Source: Luteimonas rhizosphaericola (GTDB taxonomy: Bacteria; Pseudomonadota; Gammaproteobacteria; Xanthomonadales; Xanthomonadaceae). From it: DNA of 64,000 nucleotides. Positions within the stretch are counted from its first letter, which is position 1; the number at the start of each line of letters is the position of its first letter. The notes under the pieces are model-generated. The model was not told the origin of the DNA. It worked only from the letters and a program-made list of their open reading frames with translations, and ran no database searches. A program made the translations under genes and the position numbers. Positions 54,944 through 64,000 of this stretch are shown here, piece by piece. The DNA lies in contig NZ_JARXRN010000020.1 in assembly GCF_029888045.1 (NCBI RefSeq), forward strand, positions 1 through 64,000, read 5' to 3'.

Positions 54944-55101
54944 GCGAGGGGAGCGCGGCAGGGTGCATCCCGGCCTGCTGAATCAGATCCGGATCTAACC
55001 CGGTGACGCTCTTGACTCGGTGCGATCGCTAGGCGCCGGCCCGGCTGGCTGGGTACGGCCATCCACCGCCCAGCCAACACTGCACCCCTGCAAACCCGCT
55101 C
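54944..55101. other. Phage non-coding region, candidate replication origin
   Basis: 158 bp without a gene between the convergent zot and leftward phage gene. It holds the palindrome AGATCCGGATCT (54985-54996) and an inverted repeat GGCTGGG/CCCAGCC (55047-55053 and 55069-55075). This is the natural place for the plus-strand origin or the packaging signal, but no nick site is recognised. Confidence 0.45.
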
Positions 55102-55431
55102 CTAGCCTGCGACCGCCCCGAATCGCTCCCGGTGCCAGTCGTCTTGCCGGATGCGCAGGACGGTCACTACGTGGCCGCTGCGGGGCTTCCTGCGCGCCCT
55201 GAGCGCGTCCCGCCGCTGCTCGGCTTCCTGCCGCCAGAGGATGCCGCGTAGCCGCTCCGGCGAGATCCGTTCGCCGTCCGGTGCGATGAGATCTCGCCCA
55301 GCCAAGCGCCAGCCGTCCCACGGCCCATGCAGGTGCGTTCGGTTGTGGGCGACGCGGTCGTGCAGTTCGCGCGCGCAGGCGTTAGGGCAAGGGCCATCAG
55401 GCCAGCACGGGGGACGCATAGGCGGCTCCAC
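55102..55431 (-). CDS. Phage-related protein (DUF3653-like)
   Basis: A 109-residue basic protein with the core GPWDGWRLAGRDLIAPDGER then ISPERLRGILWRQEAE, which I recognise as the DUF3653-like phage proteins of Xanthomonas inoviruses; function unknown. Start at 55431 or 55419. In the circular phage it overlaps the 3' end of the repressor gene (stop at 55397) and would be in its operon. In the integrated state it is separated from the repressor promoter by the whole prophage. Confidence 0.7.
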   Translation of the reverse strand: MEPPMRPPCWPDGPCPNACARELHDRVAHNRTHLHGPWDGWRLAGRDLIAPDGERISPERLRGILWRQEAEQRRDALRARRKPRSGHVVTVLRIRQDDWHRERFGAVAG

Positions 55432-55486
55432 GGCGGCGGGTCAGCCTGCCGGCGGTGGCGTGAAGCTGGCGCAGGATCCTGCGCAC

Positions 55487-55514
55487 ATTTCGCATAATGC
55501 CTATTATGTCAGAA
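55487..55514. other. attR (dif-type site)
   Basis: XerC arm ATTTCGCATAA, centre TGCCTA, XerD arm TTATGTCAGAA. The two arms match the proteobacterial dif pattern (CGCATAA...TTATGT). The right arm is host DNA, so this window lies in the chromosome terminus region. Confidence 0.9.
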
Positions 55515-55545
55515 CCGGAACTGGTCGGTCTCCCCGGTGTCAGCG

Positions 55546-56790
55546 TCAGGGCTTGGGCCGGCTCAAGAGCAGCCTTGCCTGGGTGCCCCACCCGCCGATG
55601 AAGATGTCGTCCACACCGTCGCTATCCAGATCGCCCACGGCCATGCCCCAGCTTCTGCCGATGGTCTCCTCCGGGATGACGGCGGGCGTCACGTCGGAGA
55701 AGCGGCCACTGCCGTCATTGGCATAGGCGCGGACCTGCAACGGCACGAAACCGGGGACCTGGATGGGTCCGACAATGATGTCCGGCGCGGCGTCATGGTT
55801 GAAATCCACGATCGTGCCGCCCCAAGTCGAGAACGTGTTGAGGGGCACCCGGTCCACGGTCTCGTCGATGAAGCGGCCCTGGCCGTCGTTGATCAGCAGG
55901 CGCACCTGTGGGTCCTTGTCCCAACCCTGGTTGTTGCTGGTCAGGTTGAGCATGAGGATGTCCAGCGACCCGTCCCCGTTGGCATCGAACACGTGCATCT
56001 GCCGTGTTTCGAACGGCGCCACGAGGTCCAGCCGCTCCGAAGCATCCGAAAACCTGCCTTCGCCATCATTGAGCAGAAGCCTGCTCGGCGGAGTCTCGTT
56101 GGCCACCAGCATGTCCAGGTCGTCGTCACCGTCCAGGTCCACGAGAACGATGTCCTGGGTGTCGTCGTCCACCGCCGGAAGATGCGTTGCGGTCGCGTCG
56201 GTGAAGTGCCCCGGCCGCTCCGGGTCGTTGAGCCAGAGGAAATTCTGTCCCGACTCGGATCCAGAATTGCCTATCACGATGTCGGGGAAGCCGTCACCGT
56301 TCACGTCGCCGACCGCCAACCCGTTGCCCTCGCTCAGCGCCGGGAGGCGATCCGTGACTTCAGCGAATTCGCCGCCGCGACCGCCCAGGAAGAACTGGTG
56401 CGACTTGTCGTCCTCGGCCACGAAGATCAGGTCGGGATATCCGTCGGCGTTGAAATCGGCACTGAGCACGTGTTCGGTGTCGTATTCGGCGGTTCCGAGC
56501 GCACCGCGCTTCCACGCCAGCCGTCCCTCCCCATCGTTGAGGTAGAGGCGGTTCTCGCCGCTCTCGACCGCCAGCACCACATCCAGGTCACCGTCGCCGT
56601 CCACATCCACGAAAATGGCGTCCAGCGCGTGCAGGTCCGGGGCAGCGGGTACATGGGTATCGGTGACATCGCGATATACCGTCGTGCCCTGCCCCACTCG
56701 AGGCTCGACAGCGGAGATTGGAAACGTTGCCCCCACGATGAGCACCGCCATGAGGACGGGCAAATGCAGCAGCTTCTGGCTTCGCGTCAT
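55546..56790 (-). CDS. FG-GAP/VCBS repeat protein (secreted)
   Basis: This 414-residue protein has a signal peptide (LLHLPVLMAVLIVGATFPISA) and about seven repeats with calcium-binding-type DxDxDGDxD loops (VDVDGDGDLDVVL, ADFNADGYPDLIF, GDVNGDGFPDIVI, VDLDGDDDLDMLV, FDANGDGSLDILM, GDLDSDGVDDIFI), predicted to form an integrin-like beta-propeller. Likely an extracellular or surface binding protein; ligand unknown. The start at 56790 precedes the basic-hydrophobic signal. It is the first host gene right of dif. Confidence 0.82.
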   Translation of the reverse strand: MTRSQKLLHLPVLMAVLIVGATFPISAVEPRVGQGTTVYRDVTDTHVPAAPDLHALDAIFVDVDGDGDLDVVLAVESGENRLYLNDGEGRLAWKRGALGTAEYDTEHVLSADFNADGYPDLIFVAEDDKSHQFFLGGRGGEFAEVTDRLPALSEGNGLAVGDVNGDGFPDIVIGNSGSESGQNFLWLNDPERPGHFTDATATHLPAVDDDTQDIVLVDLDGDDDLDMLVANETPPSRLLLNDGEGRFSDASERLDLVAPFETRQMHVFDANGDGSLDILMLNLTSNNQGWDKDPQVRLLINDGQGRFIDETVDRVPLNTFSTWGGTIVDFNHDAAPDIIVGPIQVPGFVPLQVRAYANDGSGRFSDVTPAVIPEETIGRSWGMAVGDLDSDGVDDIFIGGWGTQARLLLSRPKP

Positions 56791-57149
56791 GACGTGCTCC
56801 AACATTCCTTCGACACATTCCACCGATCATCCACAGCGTACTCCACGCCACCGTGGCAACCCTGTCGCCGCACTCCAGTCACCATCCGGCTACCGACGCC
56901 TGCTGCCTGTCGTCCACGATGCCGGTGGGAAGGTGTTCACGCTGTTGAACGAACCCATTGCCCAGATTGCCCGGACGTCCCGGGCATACGTCCAGAGGGG
57001 GCTGGGCATGCGCCGGTGACGCGTCAGCGGCCCGGAGCGGGTCAGGATCTGCGCGGATACGACCTGCACTACGCGCGGAGCGGCGGTCGTGGCCCCGGTC
57101 CTCCACGGCGCGGCGGCAGCCGCGCGCTCCCACGCCCTGCATTGCAGGT
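56791..57149. other. Intergenic region between FG-GAP gene and tRNA-Ala
   Basis: About 360 bp with no gene I would accept. The left part must carry the FG-GAP promoter, not located. Confidence 0.5.
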
Positions 57150-57179
57150 TGTTGACGACCCGCGCACCGGACCTCTACA
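57150..57179 (+). promoter_or_regulatory. Promoter of tRNA-Ala and tRNA-Glu
   Basis: TTGACG (57150-57155), 18-bp spacer, TACAAT (57174-57179), about 20 bp before tRNA-Ala. Confidence 0.75.
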
Positions 57180-57200
57180 ATTTCGCGCTTTCCAGCCCGT

Positions 57201-57276
57201 GGGGCCATAGCTCAGCTGGGAGAGCGCCTGCATGGCATGCAGGAGGTCGGCGGTTCGATCCCGCCTGGCTCCACCA
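57201..57276 (+). tRNA. tRNA-Ala (anticodon GGC)
   Basis: A 76-nt cloverleaf with encoded CCA: acceptor GGGGCCA with TGGCTCC, anticodon loop ATGGCAT, T-loop GTTCGATC. Confidence 0.97.
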
Positions 57277-57326
57277 AAGTTTCCGTCGCCGAGGCCGCGC
57301 GGGAACGTGAACCAAAGCGACACTGC

Positions 57327-57402
57327 GTCCCCATCGTCTAGAGGCCTAGGACATTACCCTTTCACGGTAGCGACCGGGGTTCGAATCCCCGTGGGGACGC
57401 CA
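57327..57402 (+). tRNA. tRNA-Glu (anticodon TTC)
   Basis: A 76-nt cloverleaf with encoded CCA: acceptor GTCCCCA with TGGGGAC, anticodon loop CTTTCAC, T-arm CGGGGTTCGAATCCCCG. Confidence 0.97.
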
Positions 57403-57412
57403 CTCTTCAGCC

Positions 57413-57445
57413 GACGCCCGCGCAAGCGGGCGTCGTCATTTTTCC
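57413..57445 (+). terminator. Terminator after tRNA-Glu
   Basis: GACGCCCGC, loop GCAA, GCGGGCGTC, followed by GTCATTTTT. Confidence 0.88.
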
Positions 57446-57745
57446 CACCAGTGTTTGCTTGCCCTCAGACGGGGCGCCGGCATCCGCCGCCGTGCGCCAT
57501 ACCCGACGACCCGAGCCCCGACGCAGGTCCCGTCCCCCGTTGTCCTGGCGCACGCCAGCCGCGACATCGCCCCGAACCCACGCAGCGTGGTGCGGCCGCG
57601 TGGTCGATACCCCGCACCCTTCCCTGCAAGGTCAGTCTTTTCCTACCCGCTCCGGCCGGATTCCCCGACTGCATGGACGTCCCGCCAGGGAGGATGCTCT
57701 GCGCGCGGCCCCACGGCCGCCACATGAAGATCCAGGAGCACGACC
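57446..57745. other. Intergenic region downstream of tRNA-Glu
   Basis: About 300 bp, no gene accepted. Overlapping frames on both strands look like shadow frames. It ends at the RBS of the next small gene. Confidence 0.5.
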
Positions 57746-57958
57746 ATGGAACGCACGTTGATCGCGGTGGAACCCGACGGACCGGACTGGCAGGTCCGGA
57801 TCGACCACTACGCAGTGGCCCGCCACGTCGAGCGCGCGGTCGCGATCGCGCGGGCCACGGAGATGGCGCGCGACTGCCACGCCTCGATCGGCGTGCCGAC
57901 GGGGGTACGCCTGCGCTTCCGCTGCGGCGACAACGTGCTGGTGGGCGCCTGCGGCTGA
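57746..57958 (+). CDS. Small hypothetical protein
   Basis: A 70-residue protein, MERTLIAVEPDGPDWQVRID at the start, ending CGDNVLVGACG. The layout (short beta strands, a helix ARATEMARDCHASIG, then strands) recalls small DUF2188-like proteins, but I am not confident. AGGAG lies 8 bases before the ATG, which supports translation. No operon partner is seen; the next gene is convergent. Confidence 0.6.
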   Translation: MERTLIAVEPDGPDWQVRIDHYAVARHVERAVAIARATEMARDCHASIGVPTGVRLRFRCGDNVLVGACG

Positions 57959-57979
57959 ACGGCCGCCCCGCCGGGCGGC

Positions 57980-58483
57980 TCAGCCGGCGATCGGCACCGT
58001 GGACAGGGGCTCGGGGGGCGATTCACTGCGCCGGAGCGTGGCGACGCCGTGGCCGCTCTCGGCCAGGTACTGCAGCCACTTGCCGAGGAAGGTGTTCATG
58101 CGCATGCGGTGGTCCAGCAGTTCGGCCGGCGGTGGATACATGCCGATCACGTCCTGCCAGCGGCGGCCCACATAGCAGTGGGTCGCCTCGGCCTGCTTCG
58201 CATCGCGGTACAGGCGCAGGAACGCGGACGGGTCCGGCTCGCCGGTGACCGGGTCGCGCAGGGTGTAGGTGAGCCGCAGCTCGGTGGTGTAGACGTGCTG
58301 GTGCAGCACATCCAGCTGCACGTCGAGTCCGTTGCCGATCGTCGAGACGTACCGCCCGGGTGCGAGGTCGGCGGGCTCGAACAGGCGGGTCATGCGCCGG
58401 AAGTTCTCCGCGTACAGTCCCATGAGCCAGCCGAAGCGGCCGATCCGGGGAATGGTTGCGTGGCGGGCGGCGACGTCGTGCAT
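57980..58483 (-). CDS. DUF1249 family protein (YqiB-like)
   Basis: A 167-residue cytosolic protein matching the DUF1249 layout: LMGLYAENFRRMTRLF near the N-terminus, a central LDVLHQHVYTTELRLTY strand pair, and the C-terminal NTFLGKWLQYLAESGHG. Function of the family is unknown; in enterobacteria the gene lies near cpdA and nudF. Here it is next to ppsR on the same strand with 150 bp between. Confidence 0.78.
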   Translation of the reverse strand: MHDVAARHATIPRIGRFGWLMGLYAENFRRMTRLFEPADLAPGRYVSTIGNGLDVQLDVLHQHVYTTELRLTYTLRDPVTGEPDPSAFLRLYRDAKQAEATHCYVGRRWQDVIGMYPPPAELLDHRMRMNTFLGKWLQYLAESGHGVATLRRSESPPEPLSTVPIAG

Positions 58484-58636
58484 GGATCGATCCTACACGC
58501 TGCGCTCGCACGCGTGCAGCATTGACGATCGCGGTTTTCGCCCCTACGTTAAGACTCCTGTACGACGCCTCCTGGCGCGCTGTTGCGCACCCGGCGCCAG
58601 CGCCCATGCAGCCGCGCCGCTGCGCGAACGCGCGCC

Positions 58637-59458
58637 TCAGTACATCACGCGCTGTATTCCCAGCGTCGACATCACCTTGCTGGAAATCTCCTCGATCGAC
58701 ACGTGGGTGGTGCTCAGCATCGGAATGCGTTCGGCACGGAACAGCTTCTCCGCCGCGGCCACCTCCCGCTGGCAGGTGTCCAGTCTGGCGTAGCGCGAAT
58801 CCGGCCGGCGTTCTTGGCGGATCTGGTGCAGGCGCTGCGGATCGATGGTCAGCCCGAACAGCCGCGAACGGTACGGGCGCAGGCGCGGCGGCAGGCGGTC
58901 GTGCTCCAGGTCCTCTTCGGTGAGCGGATAGTTGGCCGCGCTCACGCCGTGGTGGAGCGCGAGGTAGATGCAGGTCGGGGTCTTGCCCGCGCGCGACACG
59001 GCCACCAGGATCACGTCGGCCGCGTCGTAGTTGATCGACATCCCGTCGTCGTGCGTGAGCGCGAAGTTCATCGCGTTGATGCGGCGGTGGTAGGTCTCGA
59101 AGTCGACCATGCCGTGCGCCTGACCGACCTTGGGCTGGCGCTGCTCGCCGAGCTCGGCCTCCAGCGGCGCGATGAACGGCGCGAATACGTCCAGCATCAG
59201 CGCCCCGCTCTGGGCGATGGCCGCGGAGATGTCCGGATCGACCGAGGAATTGACCACGATCGGCCGCAGCCCCTGCGCCTGCCCGCTGCTGCGGATGCGC
59301 TCGGCCACTTCCTGCGCGCGCTCGACGCTGTCGACGAACGGGATGCGGTGGGTGCTGAACTGGGTCCCGCTGAACTGGGTGAGCAGGCTGTGGCCGATGG
59401 TCTCGGCGGTGATACCGGTTCCATCGGACACGTAGAACACGGGACGGATCGTTGACAA
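58637..59458 (-). CDS. ppsR: Phosphoenolpyruvate synthase regulatory protein PpsR
   Basis: This 273-residue bifunctional kinase/phosphorylase switches PEP synthase off and on by ADP-dependent phosphorylation and Pi-dependent dephosphorylation. P-loop [14 protein letters not shown] and the opening [22 protein letters not shown] are diagnostic. No ATG or GTG fits; the TTG at 59458 with GAGGAG six bases upstream gives the normal length. It is divergent from its target, ppsA. Confidence 0.92.
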   Translation of the reverse strand: MSTIRPVFYVSDGTGITAETIGHSLLTQFSGTQFSTHRIPFVDSVERAQEVAERIRSSGQAQGLRPIVVNSSVDPDISAAIAQSGALMLDVFAPFIAPLEAELGEQRQPKVGQAHGMVDFETYHRRINAMNFALTHDDGMSINYDAADVILVAVSRAGKTPTCIYLALHHGVSAANYPLTEEDLEHDRLPPRLRPYRSRLFGLTIDPQRLHQIRQERRPDSRYARLDTCQREVAAAEKLFRAERIPMLSTTHVSIEEISSKVMSTLGIQRVMY

Positions 59459-59503
59459 CGCTGTCTCCTCGCCACGGACGGAAGTCGTGGCCGATGTCGA
59501 GGC

Positions 59504-59509
59504 TAAAAT
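59504..59509 (+). promoter_or_regulatory. Candidate -10 box of ppsA
   Basis: TAAAAT in GAGGCTAAAATAGCG, 53 bases before the ppsA start in the ppsR-ppsA divergent region; no good -35 box is visible 17 bp upstream, which may mean activator control. Confidence 0.4.
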
Positions 59510-59561
59510 AGCGTTTTCGGTCGGGCCACGCCCGGCCTTTTCGCCACTTCGGAGAGTCCCC

Positions 59562-61970
<2,409 letters not shown>

Positions 61971-62010
61971 TCACGCCGCGACCGCTAGCATCGGCCCGTC
62001 GGGCAACAGG

Positions 62011-62040
62011 CGCCCCGCTCCCGCGGGGCGTCGCCGTTTT
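62011..62040 (+). terminator. Terminator of ppsA
   Basis: CGCCCCGC, loop TCCC, GCGGGGCG, then TCGCCGTTTT. Confidence 0.8.
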
Positions 62041-62054
62041 CGAGGAGGCTGTGG

Positions 62055-62969
62055 ATGGAAGCGATGCTGGGGATGGTGCGGGAGGGCGCGTGGACGACGA
62101 TCGCCGCCTACTGGGGCGGCAGGATCCTGATCGCGTTGCTGGTGCTGTTCGTGGGCATCCGCCTGGCGAAGTGGCTGACGGGCCTGGCGGAGAAGGGCAT
62201 GACCCGCAGCCACATCGAGCCCACGGCGGTGAGCTTCCTGCGCAAGGTGGTGTACGTCGCGCTGCTGGTGGTGCTGGCGCTGACCGTGCTGCAGGCGATC
62301 TTCGGCGTGGCGCCGACCTCGATGATCGCCGTGCTCGGCGCCGCCGGCCTGGCCATCGGCCTGGCGCTCAAGGATTCTCTGTCCAACGTCGCCTCGGGCG
62401 TGATGCTGGTCTCGCTCAAGCCGTTCCGGGTCGGCCACATCGTCACCATCAACGGCGTCACCGGCAAGGTGGAGGACGTGAGCATCTTCCAGACCCGCCT
62501 GCGCGGCGCGGACAACCAGGTGATCGTGATGCCCAACAGCCTGATCACCACCGATTCGATCATCAACCTCACGCCCGACACGATGCGCCGGGTGGAGATC
62601 GTGGTGGGAATCGGCTACGGCGACGACATCGACCACGCGCGCCGGGTCATCGAGGAGATCTTCGCCGCCGACGGCCGCCTGCTCGCCGATCCGCCGCCGG
62701 ACGTGATGGTCTACGGGCTCGGCGACAACAGCGTGAATCTGGGCGTGCGCTGCCACGTGGCCAACGCCGACTGGTTCGCGGTGAAGTGCGCGCTGACCGA
62801 ACAGATCAAGAAGCGTTTCGACGCCGAGGGCATCTCGATCCCGTACCCGCAGCGCGACGTGCACATGTACCACCATGCGGGCGCGGGAATGCCGGAACTG
62901 TCCGGCTCGAGCGGCGGACGTCCCGCCCTGCCCGGAATGCCCGGAACGTCGGAGCCGCAGACCGGCTGA
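62055..62969 (+). CDS. mscS: Small-conductance mechanosensitive channel (MscS family)
   Basis: This 304-residue inner-membrane channel opens under tension to protect against hypo-osmotic shock. Three helices: about 16-34, 60-83 and the pore-lining TM3 (SMIAVLGAAGLAIGLALKDSL), which carries the Gly/Ala-packed pattern. The beta domain follows (GHIVTINGVTGKVEDVSIF; VIVMPNSLITTDSIIN). C-terminal tail is Gly/Pro-rich. RBS GAGGAGGC precedes the ATG. Confidence 0.92.
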   Translation: MEAMLGMVREGAWTTIAAYWGGRILIALLVLFVGIRLAKWLTGLAEKGMTRSHIEPTAVSFLRKVVYVALLVVLALTVLQAIFGVAPTSMIAVLGAAGLAIGLALKDSLSNVASGVMLVSLKPFRVGHIVTINGVTGKVEDVSIFQTRLRGADNQVIVMPNSLITTDSIINLTPDTMRRVEIVVGIGYGDDIDHARRVIEEIFAADGRLLADPPPDVMVYGLGDNSVNLGVRCHVANADWFAVKCALTEQIKKRFDAEGISIPYPQRDVHMYHHAGAGMPELSGSSGGRPALPGMPGTSEPQTG

Positions 62970-63017
62970 TCCGGAGAAAAACGCCCCGGAGGCCTGCGCT
63001 CCCAGCGGATGCGCGGC

Positions 63018-63614
63018 TCAGGCCGCCATCGCGCCCAGGTGGCGGCGATAGTGGCGCAGTTCCGCGATCGAATCGTGCACATCGCTCAGCGCGGTATGCG
63101 CGGAGTCCTTCTTCACGCCGGCCAGAACCTGCGGCGCCCACCGGCGCGCGAGTTCCTTGAGCGTGCTCACGTCGAGGTTGCGGTAGTGGAAGTGCCGCTC
63201 GAGCGCCGGCATCAGTCGGTGCAGGAAACGGCGGTCCTGGCAGATCGAGTTGCCGCACATCGGCGACTGCCGCGGCTCGACCCACTGCGCCAGGAAGTCG
63301 AGGGTCAGCGTCTCGGCCTCCACCATCGGCACGCCCTCCTCCAGCACCCGCCTCCACAGGCCGGACTTGCCGTGCTGGGCGCGGTTCCAGTCGTCCATCG
63401 CCTCCAGCGCGGACAGCGGGTGCGCGATCGCGAACGCCGGGCCCTCGGCAAGCACGTTGAGCTCGGCGTCGGTGATGACGGTGGCGATCTCCAGGATCGA
63501 GTCGCGGTCTGTATCCAGGCCGGTCATCTCCAGGTCGATCCAGGCCAGGCGGCCTTCGCCGTGCGCGGTGTCGTGCGGTGCCATGCGCTCGCGGTCGTAG
63601 TCGGGACGCGTCAT
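63018..63614 (-). CDS. orn: Oligoribonuclease
   Basis: This 198-residue 3'-5' exonuclease of the DEDDh type degrades 2-5 nt RNAs and pGpG. Motifs: [10 protein letters not shown] (Asp, Glu), LDFLAQWVE region with [15 protein letters not shown] (Asp), and [18 protein letters not shown] (His, Asp). The ATG at 63614 has GTGAGG upstream; the ATG at 63584 gives a start closer to E. coli Orn. Divergent from the DUF2721 gene. Confidence 0.93.
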   Translation of the reverse strand: MTRPDYDRERMAPHDTAHGEGRLAWIDLEMTGLDTDRDSILEIATVITDAELNVLAEGPAFAIAHPLSALEAMDDWNRAQHGKSGLWRRVLEEGVPMVEAETLTLDFLAQWVEPRQSPMCGNSICQDRRFLHRLMPALERHFHYRNLDVSTLKELARRWAPQVLAGVKKDSAHTALSDVHDSIAELRHYRRHLGAMAA

Positions 63615-63648
63615 GATAACCCTCACCGACCCTGCGCACCGACCGCAC

Positions 63649-64000
63649 ATGCCCCCCAACGCGACCCTCGCCCACTACGCGATCCTGACCGCGATGCTCG
63701 CGCCGGCGTTCTTCCTGACCGCCACCGCGGCCCTGCTCGGGTCGGCGAACGCGCGCCTGGCCCGGATCATCGACCGCGCCCGCAGCCTGCTCAAGGACCT
63801 GGCCGAAAGCGAGGATCCGGAGGAACGTTCCCTGCTGGAGCGCCGGATCGCGGTCCAGCGCCGCCGCAGCCTGATCATCCTGCGCGCCAGCCAGCTGCTG
63901 TACGTGGCGATCAGCTGCTTCGTGGCCACCAGCCTGCTGGTCGCCGGCGACTCGTTCTTCGACCATGTCTTCGGCCCGTGGCCGACCATCATGGCAGTCC
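63649..64000 (+). CDS. DUF2721 family membrane protein (partial, cut by window end)
   Basis: The visible 117 residues begin [20 protein letters not shown], with a membrane helix at about 9-30, a charged helical loop ([36 protein letters not shown]) and a second helix ([20 protein letters not shown]). This is the DUF2721 pattern. An in-frame ATG at 63613 overlaps the orn start region. Function unknown. Confidence 0.75.
   Translation, partial: MPPNATLAHYAILTAMLAPAFFLTATAALLGSANARLARIIDRARSLLKDLAESEDPEERSLLERRIAVQRRRSLIILRASQLLYVAISCFVATSLLVAGDSFFDHVFGPWPTIMAV

Overview
The window is about 70% GC and looks like a chromosome segment from a Xanthomonadaceae/Lysobacteraceae bacterium (Lysobacter, Luteimonas or a relative). 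The evidence is the gene content and order (ccmABCDEFGHI, comEC-exbB-exbD-msbA-lpxK-kdsB, uvrC-pgsA-tRNA-Gly, ppsR/ppsA), the large TonB-dependent receptors, REP-like palindromes and a Cf1/phiLf-like filamentous prophage at a dif site. No database was searched; all family calls are by recognition of motifs and layout.

Layout. 1-1373: the promoter-proximal end of an integron cassette array. It has three near-identical attC sites and minus-strand cassettes: one without a convincing gene, one Coq7-like diiron hydroxylase and one SUKH (SMI1/KNR4) protein. No integron integrase is seen on the side where it would be expected; a tRNA-Leu follows. 1848-4465: a DUF2214 membrane protein, a cysteine dioxygenase-type cupin and a MetX-family acyltransferase, all on minus, with REP-like palindromes between. 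4756-12450: the complete cytochrome c maturation set ccmABCDEFGHI on minus, interrupted between ccmB and ccmC by 650 bp of repeats. 12485-16861: DUF3293 protein, a methionine aminotransferase with an omega-amidase, a hypothetical protein and an FAD reductase. 17345-24428: comEC, exbB, exbD, msbA, lpxK and kdsB, tightly packed. 24465-30943: a TPR/2OG-oxygenase gene of lower GC, a tyrosine phosphatase, a thioredoxin-NHL protein, uvrC, pgsA and three tRNAs.

32598-47733 is the most interesting host region. Two divergent gene sets share a control region that carries an inverted repeat. Leftward run an NlpC/P60 peptidase, a dipeptide epimerase, an RpiR regulator and a dicarboxylate/amino-acid symporter. 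Rightward run a transglutaminase-like protein, two TonB-dependent receptors, a serine beta-lactamase-fold hydrolase and a VanX-type D-Ala-D-Ala dipeptidase. Together they read as a locus for importing and breaking down murein peptides, fitting a bacteriolytic lifestyle. This is inference from gene families.

48922-55514 is an inovirus prophage of about 6.6 kb integrated by XerCD at dif. It carries rep, ssDNA-binding protein, coat proteins, adsorption protein, gVI-like protein and Zot. Its attP lies inside the repressor reading frame, so integration replaces the repressor's C-terminus and fuses it in frame to a small host gene. Beyond attR are an FG-GAP repeat protein, tRNA-Ala, tRNA-Glu, a DUF1249 protein, the divergent ppsR/ppsA pair, an MscS channel, oligoribonuclease and the start of a DUF2721 gene cut by the window end.
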